Source: Streptacidiphilus sp. 4-A2 (GTDB lineage Bacteria > Actinomycetota > Actinomycetes > Streptomycetales > Streptomycetaceae). From it: a DNA stretch of 64,000 bases. The stretch is from the NCBI GenBank assembly GCA_014284505.1, contig JAAFYY010000001.1, positions 744,001-808,000 on the forward strand, read 5' to 3'. Below, piece by piece: positions 25,103 through 34,613 of this stretch (positions are counted from its first letter, which is position 1; every line of letters starts with the position of its first letter). The position numbers and the translations under genes are program-made. The notes below the pieces were generated by a model that searched no databases, was not told where the DNA came from, and saw only the letters and a program-made list of their open reading frames with translations.

Positions 25103-27285
25103 ATGGCACCCCTGCTCGACGTCCAGCACCTCACCACGCATATCCGCACCGCGGGTCGCCGCGTGGTCCAGGCTGTCGACGACGTCTCCTTCCAGTTGGA
25201 AGCCGGTGAGACGCTGGGCCTGGTCGGCGAGTCCGGCTGCGGCAAGTCCATGACCGGGCTCTCGCTGATGGGGCTGCTGCCCCCCGGCGGGGCGATGATC
25301 AAGGACTCGTCGATCCGGCTCGCCGGGCGCGAGCTGGTCGGGCTGCCCGATCGCGAGCTGCGCCGGATCCGGGGCAACGAGATCGCGATGGTCTTCCAGG
25401 ACCCGATGAGCTCGCTCGACCCGACCAAGACCATCGGGGTCCAGGTCGCCGAGCCGGTCCTGCTGCACCGCGGGTGCGGCAGGGCCGAGGCCATGGAGCG
25501 CGCCGCCGAGGTCCTCGGCCTGGTCGGCCTGCCGCACCCGAAGGAGCGGCTCAAGGACTACCCGCACCAGCTCTCCGGCGGCCTGCGGCAGCGGGTGATG
25601 ATCGCCATGGCGCTCGCCAACGAGCCCAAGGTGCTCATCGCCGACGAGCCCACCACCGCCCTGGACGTCACCATCCAGGCGCAGATCCTCACCCTGCTCC
25701 AGGACCTCAAGGACCGCCTGGGCATGGCGATGATCCTGATCACCCATGACATGGGGATCATGGCGGGCCACGCCGACCGGGTGAACGTGATGTACGCCGG
25801 CCGGATAGCCGAGAGCACCGGCACCGAAGAGCTGTTCGGTGCCATGCGCCACCCGTACACCCAGGGCCTGCTGGCGGCCACCCGACGCTGGCCCAGGACA
25901 GCAGCCTCAAGCTGTACACCGTCCCCGGCCTGCCGCCGGACCTCGCCAACCCGCCGTCGGGCTGCCGCTTCACCGAGCGCTGCGCCTACGCCTCGGACCG
26001 GTGCCGGGAGGAGGAGCCGCGGCTGCTCGGCGACGACGGACACCTGTTCGCCTGCTGGCACCCGACCACCGGTCCGCTCAACCCGACCGCACCGGCCCGG
26101 ACGGTGCTGCTGGACAAGGCGACCGCCGCGGCCGGTGACACCCTGGTCAGCGACGTCGTGGTCAGTGACGTCGCAGTCAGTGACGTCCTGGTCAGGCAGG
26201 CCGAGGCCCCGGACGCCGAAGCGGCGCCTGTCGCCCCGCGCCGGCTGCTCGAAGTGCGGAACCTGGTCAAGGAGTTCCCGGTGACCGGGGGCGGGCTGTT
26301 CGGAGGCGGCAAGCAGGTCGTCCACGCCGTCTCGGACGTGTCGCTCTCGCTGGGCTACGGCGAGACCTTCGGTCTCGTGGGCGAATCGGGCTGCGGCAAG
26401 ACCACCCTGGGCCGCATGATCGTCGGCCTGGAGGTGCCCAGCTCCGGCACGGTCACCCTGGACGGCTCGGACATCAGCAGCCTGCGCGGGCGCGAGCAGC
26501 GCCGGCGCCGACGCGATCTGCAGATGATGTTCCAGGACCCCTTCGCCTCGCTCGACCCCCGGATGCGGGTCGGCAGCACCCTGGTCGAGCCGTTGCAGAT
26601 CCAGGGCATCGGCACCGCCAAGGAGCAGCTGGAGCGCGCCGCCGAGCTGCTGGCCGAGGTGGGCCTGCCCAGGAACGCGCTGGACCGGTTCCCGTACGAG
26701 TTCTCCGGCGGCCAGCGCCAGCGCATCGGGCTGGCCCGCGCGCTCGCGCTCACCCCCAAGGTGATCGTGGCCGACGAGCCGGTGTCCGCGCTGGACGTGT
26801 CGATCCGGGCCCAGGTGCTCAACCTGATGAAGCGGCTCCAGGCCTCGCACGAGCTGTCCTACGTGGTCATCTCGCACGACCTGGCCGTGGTCAAGTACCT
26901 CGCCGACCGGATCGGCGTGATGTACCTGGGGCAGATGGTCGAGGTCGGCAGCGGCGAGGACATCTACCAGCGGACCGCGCACCCCTACACGGCCGGTCTG
27001 CTGGAGGCCATCCCGGTGCCGGAGCCGGCCCTGGAGCGCTCCAAGCGCGGCGGCGGGATCAAGGGCGAGCTGCCCAGCCCGGTCGACCCGCCGTCCGGCT
27101 GCCGCTTCCGCACCCGCTGCCCGCTGGCGCAGGACAAGTGCGCCGAGGAGCAGCCGGTGCTGCGCAGCTTCGGCGAGGGCCATGTCGCCGCCTGCCACTT
27201 CCCGCTGCGGACCCCCCTGCCGGTGCAGCCGTCCGCCGCGGATGCGAACGCCGCGGCAGCCGGCGGGACCACCGCGCAGGTGTAA
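25103..27285 (+). CDS. tandem peptide ABC ATPase (DppD and DppF domains in one reading frame)
   Basis: Two complete ATPase domains of the oligopeptide type. Domain 1 (from MAPLLDVQHLTTHIRTAGR): Walker A GESGCGKS, QDPMSSLDP, signature LSGGLRQRV, Walker B VLIADEPTTALD, H-loop ITHD. One break near 25885, after HPYTQGLLAAT, then the oligopeptide C-terminal Cys cluster GCRFTERCAYASDRCREEEPRL. In this second frame there is no stop before domain 2: HLFACWHPTTGPLNP leads through a 45-residue linker (VSDVVVSDVAVSDVLV repeats) to RLLEVRNLVKEFPVTGGG, Walker A GESGCGKTT, FSGGQRQRI, VIVADEPVSALD, ISHD and its own Cys cluster GCRFRTRCPLAQDKC. A GTG at 26104 could start a separate second protein but has no Shine-Dalgarno. 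Joined ATPases of this kind are known (GsiA, YejF). Confidence 0.85.
26149..26195. repeat. three tandem 15-bp repeats in the ATPase linker
   Basis: Units of the form GTCAGTGACGTCnnn in tandem encode VSD-VVVSD-VAVSD-VLV in the linker between the two ATPase domains. Confidence 0.8.
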
Positions 27286-27287
27286 GC

Positions 27288-27316
27288 CGGTCCCGGGCCG
27301 CCGAGGCCCGGGACCG
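27288..27316 (+). terminator. terminator of the peptide ABC operon
   Basis: Perfect 12-bp stem CGGTCCCGGGCC / GGCCCGGGACCG with a 5-base loop, three bases after the operon's last stop codon. Confidence 0.85.
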
Positions 27317-27342
27317 CTCCGGTGGTCCGCACGTTCGGTCAT

Positions 27343-27700
27343 TCAGGCGCCCTGCCGTGCGGCGGCGCGGCGCTGCCGCTTGCCGAGCGGGGCCTGGGAG
27401 CGGTCCTCGGCCTGGGAGCGGAGGTTCTTGTAGCCGTAGCCGCGCTCGGCCAGCCAGGCTTCCGCGGCGGCCTCGGCCCGGGCGGTTGCCTCCAGGATGT
27501 CCTCCTCCGCCTCGCCCGAGTCCAGGAAGCGGAAGGTGAAGGCGGCCCGGGCGGCCAGGTCGTAACTGAGGTGCCCCTCGGGGGAAGGCCGCCTGAAGCA
27601 CATCGTGTTCCGGCGCGCGGGCCTGGAGTTCGGCGCGCTGGTCGGCGCCGAGGCCGTCGAAGACGCCGCGGACGGTGACACGGAACGTACGAGTGCTCAT
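27343..27700 (-). CDS. DUF6204-family protein, one frameshift
   Basis: About 119 residues. MSTRTFRVTVRGVFDGLGADQRAELQARAPEHD followed, in the next frame, by GHLSYDLAARAAFTFRFLDSGEAEEDILEATARAEAAAEAWLAERGYGYKNLRSQAEDRSQAPLGKRQRR, a pattern I know from the actinobacterial DUF6204 family. The break is near 27585. Cytosolic, no known function. Start ATG 27700. Confidence 0.8.
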
Positions 27701-27903
27701 CTGTCGACCCTATGCACTCGGCCCGCCCCGGTTCCACCGGATTTCCGCGCGGGTCGGCCGGCCACCCGGCCCGGCCGGCGCGTTGGGCTGAACGGTGGAC
27801 AAAGGATCGTTTCCGCACGGCGCATTCGGGTGACCCCCGGTATCCGCGCCGTAACGCAGGGCAGAACCCGGGCGTGGTAACTCTCCTCAGCAGAAGGAAG
27901 ATC

Positions 27904-28255
27904 ATGCGTCTGCGTAACCACCCTGGCCGCCGCCCTCGGCGCCGCCATGCTCGTGCTGACCCTGCCCACCTCCGCCAGCGCCGCCGGCGGCGAGTTCCGC
28001 TACACCTTCCACGACCGATGGGGCTACGCGCACGAGGGTCGGCTGGTCGACCCGGCGGACTGGGAGTGCATCACCCTGCGGGAGGTGGCCGACTGGAACG
28101 TGCCCCCGGCCGAGAGCCCGTGGAACGACACCAACGCCGAGGCCACCGTCTACACCGGCGACCACTGCGACGGTGACCAGTGGCGGCTGCGGCCACACGG
28201 CGCCCCCGCCTCGGACCGGCTCAAGCTGCGCTCGGTGCGCTTCACCCGCCCCTGA
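27904..28255 (+). CDS. small secreted protein, one frameshift
   Basis: About 117 residues. Signal peptide MRLRTTLAAALGAAMLVLTLPTSASAA is recovered by inserting one base near 27917; without it the leader reads as Arg-rich nonsense. The mature protein (GGEFRYTFHDRWGYAHEGRLVDP, CITLREVADWNVPPAESPWNDTNAEATVYTGDHCDGDQWRLRPHG) has two Cys that could pair, and the ATVYTGDHCDGDQWRL stretch recalls beta/gamma-crystallin-like secreted inhibitors of Streptomyces. Function unknown. Confidence 0.7.
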
Positions 28256-28266
28256 ACCCGACCGCT

Positions 28267-28312
28267 CGGCTTCGGCCCCGCACTCCGTCCCCGGCGTGCG
28301 GGGCCGAAGCCG
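28267..28312. terminator. strong terminator hairpin
   Basis: Perfect 17-bp stem CGGCTTCGGCCCCGCAC / GTGCGGGGCCGAAGCCG with a 12-base loop, 12 bases after the secreted-protein gene and before the AraC gene. Confidence 0.88.
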
Positions 28313-28358
28313 TTCCGGAGTACCCGGTCCGGCGCCGGCGCGGTGGTAGCGTCGTTGC

Positions 28359-28844
28359 ATGGACCCGCAACGCCTCGCCAATCTCGCGCACCTGCGCCGG
28401 GCGCGGGATCTGGTCGACCGGGAGTACGACCGGCCGCTGGACGTCCCGGCCATGGCCCGCCAGGCGCTGATGTCGCCGGGGCACTTCTCGCGGGAGTTCC
28501 GGGCCGCCTACGGCGAGACGCCCTACAGCTACCTCATGACCCGCCGGGTCGAGCGGGCGATGGCGCTGCTGCGCGGCGGGATGAGCGTGACCGACGCCTG
28601 CATGGCGGTCGGCTGTACCTCGCTCGGCTCGTTCAGCTCACGCTTCACCGAGCTGGTGGGGATCACCCCGAGCGCCTACCGGGCCCGGGAGCACGAGGCC
28701 GTCTCCGCGATGCCGGCCTGCGTGGCCAAGGTACGCACCCGGCCGGTCAGGAAGCGTCCGAACGAACCGCGGGACACCAAGGGGCAGTCGGCCAGGCAGC
28801 AACGGGTCAGGACTGGAGAAGCGGCCCGCGCCGCCGCCGTCTAG
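28359..28844 (+). CDS. AraC-family transcriptional regulator, DNA-binding domain only
   Basis: 161 residues, one clean frame. Two HTH motifs of the AraC C-terminal domain: LDVPAMARQALMSPGHFSREFRAAYGETPYSYLMTRRVERAMALL and MSVTDACMAVGCTSLGSFSSRFTELVGITPSAYR (residues 28-108). No N-terminal sensor domain; basic C-terminal tail. The VOC protein gene starts 10 bases after its stop, a pairing common in actinomycetes in which the regulator controls its neighbour. Confidence 0.92.
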   Translation: MDPQRLANLAHLRRARDLVDREYDRPLDVPAMARQALMSPGHFSREFRAAYGETPYSYLMTRRVERAMALLRGGMSVTDACMAVGCTSLGSFSSRFTELVGITPSAYRAREHEAVSAMPACVAKVRTRPVRKRPNEPRDTKGQSARQQRVRTGEAARAAAV

Positions 28845-28854
28845 CGTTGGCCGC

Positions 28855-29264
28855 ATGACCGTTTCACTCCAGTACTGCCACATCACCGTCAACGACCCGG
28901 ACGAGGCGCTCGGCTTCTACCGTGACGCGCTCGGCCTCGAAGTGCGCAACGACGTCGCCTCGGGCGGCTTCCGCTGGGTCACTCTCGGCAGCCCGACCCA
29001 GCCCGACCTGGAGATCGTGCTCTCCGAGCCGCACGCCGGACGCTCCCAGGCCGACGGCGACGCCCTCCAGGAACTGCTCACCAAGGGCGTCCTGACCATG
29101 GTCATGTTCCGGACCGACGATCTCGACACGACCTTCGAGAAGGTGCGGGCCAGCGGGGCCGAGGTGCTCCAGGAGCCCAAGGAGCAGCCCTGGGGTCCGC
29201 GCGACTGCGCGTTCCGGGACCCGTCCGGCAACATGGTGAAGATCTCGCAGGCCCCACGGCATAG
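28855..29264 (+). CDS. VOC (glyoxalase/bleomycin-resistance fold) protein
   Basis: About 136 residues: LQYCHITVNDPDEALGFYRDALGLEVRNDV (metal His in CHITV) and the second beta-alpha-beta-beta-beta unit MVMFRTDDLDTTFEKVRASGAEVLQEPKEQPWGPRDCAFRDPSGNMVKISQAP. The read frame does not stop there but runs on for over 500 codons through regions coding on the other strand, so a base is missing near 29252 and the natural stop is probably TAG 29262-29264. Follows the AraC gene in a two-gene unit. Metal-dependent dioxygenase, isomerase or binding protein; substrate unknown. Confidence 0.82.
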
Positions 29265-29288
29265 CGCCCCGCGTTCCGGGCCCGGCCG

Positions 29289-30165
29289 TCAGCTCACCAC
29301 CTGCCGCAACGAGCCACGCCGGGCCTCCGGCGTGGCCAGCAGTTCGAGCTTGGCGGCCGTCTCCGTCCCCGGTACCGGGTTGTGCAGCACCAGGGTCAGG
29401 TCGGGGCGCTGCGGCATCTTCAACTGGGTGCTCTCAAAGAAGAGTTCACCGACCAGCGGGTGCGTCATCAGCTTGATCCGCTGGCCCGGCCGGCGGACCT
29501 CGACGCGGGCCCACAGCTGCGCGAACAGCGGGCTCTGCCGCGCGAGTTCGTCGACGATGGCACGGAAGCCGTCGTCCGGGGTACTCGGCGGCGGAGGAGC
29601 GGTACTCGGCCACCACCACCGCCGCGTCCTCCTCCCAGTCCGGGTGCCGGCCCCGGTAGACCGGGCTGGTGAAGTAGTTGACCAGGCAGTTGCGGCACTG
29701 CTCGTTGAAGTCGAAGATCGCCGAACCGGCCTCGTTGTAGACGATGTTGTTCCAGTAGCGGTCGATGATGTTCGCGGGGAAGGGCATCCAGGAGTCGAGG
29801 ATGCGGGTGAGGCCCTCGGTCGCGGCAGGCGGGTCGGCGGCCGCCCGTACCAGCGGCGGGTTCAGGCCCGCGAGCACATACAGGTGGCGGCGCTCGGCCT
29901 CGTCCAGCCGCAGCACCCGCGAGACCGAGTCGAGCACCTGGGCGGAGACGGTGATGTCGCGTCCCTGCTCCAGCCACTGGTACCAGGAGACCCCCACCCC
30001 GGCGAGGACGGCTACCTCCTCGCGGCGCAGCCCCGGCGTACGGCGGCGGGCCCCGCCGTCCGGCAGGCCGGCCTCGGCCGGGCTCACCCGCGCCCTACGG
30101 CTCATCAGGAACTCGCGCAGGTCAGCCCGGCGGTGCTGCTCGGCGGTCTTCGGTGTCCATTCCAC
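29289..30165 (-). CDS. XRE-family regulator with MmyB-like ligand domain, one or more frameshifts
   Basis: About 292 residues. N-terminal HTH: LREFLMSRRARVSP, RRTPGLRREEVAVLAGVGVSWYQWLEQGRDITVSAQVLDSVSRVLRLDEAERRHLYVLAGL, the typical XRE/MmyB arrangement; C-terminal PAS-like domain begins LDSWMPFPANIIDRYWNNIVYNEAG and FDFNEQCRNCLVNYFTSPVYR and continues in another frame (about 29580) to PQRPDLTLVLHNPVPGTETAAKLELLATPEARRGSLRQVVS. Start ATG 30165 with AGGGGAG. Divergent from an MFS exporter of the DHA2 type, its probable target; such proteins are thought to sense fatty acids or small hydrophobic ligands. Confidence 0.88.
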
Positions 30166-30179
30166 TGGCTCCCCTTACC

Positions 30180-30193
30180 TGGTGGTTGCACCA
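30180..30193. promoter_or_regulatory. candidate operator between XRE and MFS genes
   Basis: TGGTG-GTTG-CACCA, a perfect 5-bp inverted repeat 15 bases upstream of the XRE start and 54 bases upstream of the MFS start, followed by an A/T-rich stretch (GGATAAACACACAC) that may carry the promoters. Confidence 0.5.
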
Positions 30194-30246
30194 ACAGGAT
30201 AAACACACACTCTGCATGCCCTGTTCCTGCGCTGAAGCATGGGCAC

Positions 30247-31712
30247 ATGACCACCGACGCCGCCACCGCGGTTTCCACCACCCTGCCCGCCCCAGGCCCC
30301 GACGCCCTTCCCGAACCAGCAGCAGGACTGCCGCTCCGGGCCCGTCTGGTCCTCTTTCTGCTCTGCGCCGCCCAGTTCGCGGTGGCGCTGGACTTCTCCA
30401 TCCTCAATGTCGCCCTGCCGACCCTGGGCCACGACCTGCACCTGGCCCAGGCCGATCTCCAGTGGGGAATGACCGCCTTCGCCCTGCCCTCCGGCGGCTT
30501 CCTGCTGCTGTTCGGCCGGATCGCCGACCAGATCGGCGGCGCCGGGTGTGTTCCTGATCGGGCTGTCCCTGTTCACCGCGGCCTCGGTGCTGGCCACTAC
30601 CGCCTGGTCGGCCGAGGTCTTCCTGGCGCCGCGCCCTCCAGGGGCTGGGGGCGGCGGCGATCGTGCCGGGATGGCGCTGCTGACGACGACCTTCGCCGAG
30701 GGGCCGGCAGCGCGCGAGCGGCGCTGGGCGTGATGGGCAGCCTGATGGCGCTGGGGTTCACCTTCGGCATGGTCCTGGGCGGGGTGCTCACGCAGACCCT
30801 GACCTGGCGCTCGACCATGGGCCTGAATGTGGTGATGGGCGTACTGGTGCTGGTCGCGCGCCGCTGCTGCTCACCGAGAGCGCAATGACGCGGCGCTCGC
30901 GATCGACGTCCCCGGCGCGGTGACCGTGACCGGCGGCCTGCTGGCGCTGATCTACGGGCTGTCCACCGCCGCCCAGTCGGGCTTCGGCAGCGGCAGGGTG
31001 ATCGGCGCGCTGGCCGCGGCGGCGGTGCTGCTGGTGTCCTTCGTGGTGATCGAGTCGCGGACGGCCGAGCCGCTGGTGTGTCGCTGCGCATCCTGCGCCG
31101 CCCGACCGTGGCCTTCGGCAACCTGGGCGGCCTGACCACCTTCTCGATGATGAGCCCTCATCTTCCTGGGCACGCTGTACCTCCAGCAGGTCAACGGCCT
31201 GTCCCCGATGCTGACCGGCCTGGTCTTCGGGGTGCTCGGTGTCTCCTGCGTGATCAGCGGCAATGTCGCGCCGGGTGGTCGCCCGGATCGGCTCCGCCCG
31301 CACACGCTGGTCGGCGGCCTGCTGGTGCAGGGGGTGCTGTCCGCGCTGCTGATCACCGTGAGCCACGGCACGGTCGGGACCTGGGTGTTCATGCTGGCCG
31401 GCGCCGCGCGGCGTTCTTCCACCTGGGGGCGATCGTCTCGTACAGCGTCACCGCCACCTCCGGGCTGCCGGACACCGAGCAGGGCGTGGCCACCGGTCTG
31501 GTCACCACCACCCAGCAGGTCGGCCTGACCGTCGGCATCCCGCTGCTGAGCGCGGTGGCCTCGGCCCGCACCGACGCCCTGCGCTCGGCCGGCCACTCGG
31601 TCGCGGAGGCCACCCTCGCGGTGTCCGGCTCGGCCTGGGCGTGGACGCCGTCCTGGTGGTCGCCCTGGCCCTGGTCGTCGCCCTGGGCCTGCGCCGCCGC
31701 ACCCGCCGCTGA
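30247..31712 (+). CDS. MFS exporter, DHA2 (14-helix) type, heavily frameshifted
   Basis: About 488 residues. Recognisable segments: LRARLVLFLLCAAQFAVALDFSILNVALPTLGHDLHLAQADLQWGMTAFALPSGGFLLLFGRIADQIG (motif D1/A), RRVFLIGLSLFTAASVL, LQGLGAA, ALGVMGSLMALGFTFGMVLGGVLTQTLTWRSTM (motif C), VTGGLLALIYGLSTAAQSGFG, FLGTLYLQQVNGLSPMLTGLVFGVLGV, LVTTTQQVGLTVGIPLLSAV and the end VALGLRRRTRR. At least nine breaks (near 30545, 30635, 30715, 30865, 31080, 31155, 31275, 31415, 31630), the worst-affected gene in the window. Drug or metabolite efflux, probably under the divergent XRE regulator. Confidence 0.82.
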
Positions 31713-31725
31713 CCGGCCCGGGACC

Positions 31726-31755
31726 GGCCGGCCTGCGACAGTCCGCAGGCCGGCC
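31726..31755. terminator. terminator between convergent MFS and ClC genes
   Basis: Perfect 12-bp stem GGCCGGCCTGCG / CGCAGGCCGGCC with a 6-base loop, between the MFS stop (31712) and the ClC stop (31783); it can serve both directions. Confidence 0.85.
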
Positions 31756-31782
31756 CCTTCCCCCCGGGAGCCATGGCAGCAG

Positions 31783-33528
31783 CTACCTTGACGCACCGTC
31801 AGGAACGCGCTGGGCCGGGACTCGGCTGCCGGGGAGCAGCCGCTGGCGGTGGTGCTCCTCGGTGAGGTCGTGCAGCCGTGCGTGCAGCAGGTCGGGCAGC
31901 GGATCACCCCGGCGACCTGGAGGGTTTCCGGGTCGATCACCGGCGCGCTGGTCAGCGAGGTCTCGGCGAACAGGTAGGCGATCTGGCGCAGGGTGTGGTC
32001 GGTGTGCACGACCAGGCGGCAGGGCACGGGCCGCGTCCGCGACGGTGCCGCCCCCGGCGGCCTGTGCGCGCAGCCGCCGGGGGTGGTGACCCCGCAGACG
32101 GTGCCGTCGGCGGCGGTGACCGGGATCAGCCTCGGGCCGTGGCCTGCGCGGCGAGGCTGTCGATCAGGGCCGGTCCAGCGGCGTACTGCCGACCAGGGCG
32201 TGCGGCAGGGTCGCATCACCTCGTGGGCGAAGAAGGTCTCCAGCGGGTCGGTGGAGTACTCCCGGGTCAGGTGCAGGCCGCGGCGGGCGATCTTCTCGGT
32301 GAGCACGGAGCGCTTGAGGATCAGCGCGGGACAGTGCGTAGGCCGCGGTGGAGGCGACCAGCAGCGGCAGCAACGCGCCCCAGGCGTGCGTCAGTTCAAG
32401 GTGAACACGACACCGGTGAGCGGCGAGCGCATCACCCCGCCGACGACGGCGGCCAGGCCGCACATGGCCCAGAACCCGGGGAAGACATGCGGGAAGAGCA
32501 TGCCCTCCCAGGCGCCCAGCGCCCCGCCGATCATGAAGACCGGCGCCAGCACCCCACCGGAGGTGCCGATCCCAGGGACAGCGACCAGATCAGTGTCTTG
32601 ACCACGAGGATCGATGGATCAGCGACAACGTGGCGCGCCCGGTGAGCAGTTGGTCGATCACGTCGTAGCCGACGCCCAGCGCGCGGGGTTCGACCAGGCC
32701 GCCGAGACGATGATCGCGCCGCCGATCGCGGGCCACCACATCCAGTGGAACGGCAGCTTCGCGAAGGCGTCCTCGGCGCGGTAGACCAGCCAGGTCGCGC
32801 CGACGGCCAGCGCGCCGCCGGTCAGACCGCAGATGACGGCCAGCGCGTCGACCGGGGCGGTCAGGTGCAGGCCGGTCGCGTCGACCGGGAACACCGGTGC
32901 GGTGCCCAGCAGGAAGCCGCGGCACACCGTGGACACCGCGACCGCGGCGGCCACCGGCACAAAGCTGCGCGCGGACGCCATTCGAACAGCAGCAGTTCGA
33001 CCGCCAGCAGCACGGCGGCCAGCGGCGAGTTAAGGTGGCGGCCATGCCCGCCGCCGCGCCGGCGACCAGCAGCGTCTTGCGTTCGTTCGGCGCTGAGCCG
33101 CAGCAGCTGGGCCAGCATGGAGCCGATCGCCCCGCCGGTCATGATGGGCCCCTCGGCCGCCGAAGGGCCCACCGGTGCCGATGCTGATGCGGCCGAGACC
33201 GGCTCTTGAGGCAGGGCGACCTTGGGGGCGACCCGGCTGCCGCCGGTGGGAGTATCGCTCGATCGCCTCCGGCATGCCGTGGCGCGTATCTTCTCCGAGC
33301 CGAAGGGGCCATCAGCCGACCACCAGCCCGCCCCAGTACCGGTGCGCACAGGATCAGCCACCAGGCGTGGTGCTGCTGGCCGGGGGCCACCAGCGCGGTG
33401 TCCCAGCGCTGGTAGAACACCAGGTTGGTGACCAGGCCGATCAGCCGCAGCAGCGCCAGCGAGGCCAGTGCCCCGGCGCCGCCGACCGGCAGCGCCCAGG
33501 CGGTGATCAGGAGCATCCGCCGGTTCAC
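31783..33528 (-). CDS. ClC-family chloride channel/antiporter with CBS domains, frameshifted
   Basis: About 580 residues. Membrane part: MLLITAWALPVGGAGALASLALLRLIGLVTNLVFY, then the selectivity-filter signature around GTGGPFGAEGPIIMTGGAIGS with the gating Glu, GMAATFNSPLAAVLLAVELLLFEWRP, GVLAPVFMIGGALGAW, and GVVFTLELTHAWGALLPLLVASTAAYALS. The C-terminal cytosolic part carries a CBS pair (THEVMRP-like HEVMRP; HTDHTLRQIAYLFAETSLTSAPVIDPETLQVAGVI) that binds nucleotides and gates such channels. Breaks at about ten places. GTG 33528 overlaps the stop of the MarR gene (GTGA), so channel and regulator are co-translated. A role in acid or osmotic stress is plausible. Confidence 0.85.
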
Positions 33529-34066
33529 GCGGTGAAGTCTCCGAGATGCGCGGGGCGGTGGGCCGACTTGGCGTTCCACAGCATCACCGGACCGGCGTAG
33601 CCCTCGCCGACGGCGGCTGGAAGGCCCGCAGCCGGCGGCGGTGGCCGCGCGTTGCGCGGGGTCGAGCGTGGTGAGGATCCGGGCCAGTTCCTCCTGGCGC
33701 GGCCATGACCTCCGCACCCGGCGTCCGCGTTCGGTCAGCTCCAGGGTCACCACACCCGGTGGCTCTCGTCGCGCCCCCGCTCCAGGTGGCCCGAGGCGAC
33801 CAGCCGGTCCCCGAGCCGGGTCACCGAGGAGGCCCCGAGGTCCAGCGCCCGCGCGACCTTGGACGAGGGACTGCGGCCCAGGTCGTTCAGCGTCAGCAGG
33901 ACCCGGAACTGCGGCAGCGAGACCTCTCCGCCCAGGGAGTCCAGGCTGCGCAGCGCCACCCCGATCAGATCCCGCGCCGCGGCTTGGAACGCCTGTACTT
34001 CCTCGGGCGTGGGCCCTCCGGCACCCCGGACGCAGCGTCCACCAGGGGCTTCCTCGTTGTATCCAT
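33525..34066 (-). CDS. MarR-family regulator, coupled to the ClC gene
   Basis: About 180 residues: MDTTRKPLVDAASGVPEG, then PTPEEVQAFQAAARDLIGVALRSLDSLGGEVSLPQFRVLLTLNDLGRSPSSKVARALDLGASSVTRLGDRLVASGHLERGRDESHR (winged helix), GVVTLELTERGRR wing/dimer helices, and LDPAQRAATAAG. The tail LWNAKSAHRPAHLGDFTA ends at 33525. Breaks near 34010, 33770, 33700 and 33620. ATG 34066 is chosen because the operator starts 8 bases upstream of it. Probably autoregulates itself and the channel. Confidence 0.82.
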
Positions 34067-34073
34067 GGAGGTG

Positions 34074-34094
34074 AGTATTGCATACGACAATACT
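34074..34094. promoter_or_regulatory. probable MarR operator
   Basis: Perfect inverted repeat AGTATTG / CAATACT with a 7-bp spacer, 8 bases upstream of the MarR start codon. A/T-rich arms and symmetry fit a MarR dimer site overlapping the promoter; a further ACTTGTCGA follows. Confidence 0.75.
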
Positions 34095-34249
34095 TGTCGA
34101 GAGGTAAGTATGGATGCAGGCAAGGGTTCGGTCGGTCGCGGCCCGCTGTTCGTCCGCCCGGGAATCCGGGCGCGATCCGGTGCTGTGCCCGCTCGTGCTC
34201 ACCGCCGTCGCCTCGCCGTCACCCGTCGCCGCCGTCACCGGAGCCGGCC

Positions 34250-34456
34250 ATGAACTGCCTGCTGTGCACCATCCAGGGCCAACCCACCGCCGCGGTCGCG
34301 GTCTGCAACCGCTGCGGAGCCGCGGTCTGTCCGGAGCACTGCCAGGCCGTGTACACCCCCGGTGGTCCGGCCGGGCACCCCGGCCACCACCGGCCGCGCC
34401 GCGTCTACTGCACCGAGTGCGCCGGGGCCGGCGACGGCGCCGACGAGCAGGAGTGA
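34250..34456 (+). CDS. DUF2180-family zinc-binding protein
   Basis: 68 residues with a treble-clef-like cysteine/histidine pattern: MNCLLCTIQGQ, VAVCNRCGAAVCPEHC, then a His-rich loop and VYCTECAGAGDG. ATG 34250 follows GGAG. Families of this type have no known function; the CxxC pairs suggest one or two zinc ions. It lies between the MarR promoter (diverging) and the monooxygenase gene. Confidence 0.82.
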   Translation: MNCLLCTIQGQPTAAVAVCNRCGAAVCPEHCQAVYTPGGPAGHPGHHRPRRVYCTECAGAGDGADEQE

Positions 34457-34613
34457 CCGCGCACCCGCCGTCCGGACCGTGCTAGGGTCTGCGGCGATCC
34501 AACGGAACACGAAAAATCGCCCTCGGATGGTGTTTCAGGGCGGCGCCTCACCGCGTCCATTCCCCTCGGGGAATCCAGTGCTTCCTTCGTGACCTCAACG
34601 AAGGCAGAGGACT

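Noticed and set aside
28855..30888. A 677-codon frame starting as a VOC protein and ending in MFS sequence
   Set aside because: It crosses the XRE gene on the other strand and has no recognisable domain between 29265 and 30246; two different genes are joined by indels.
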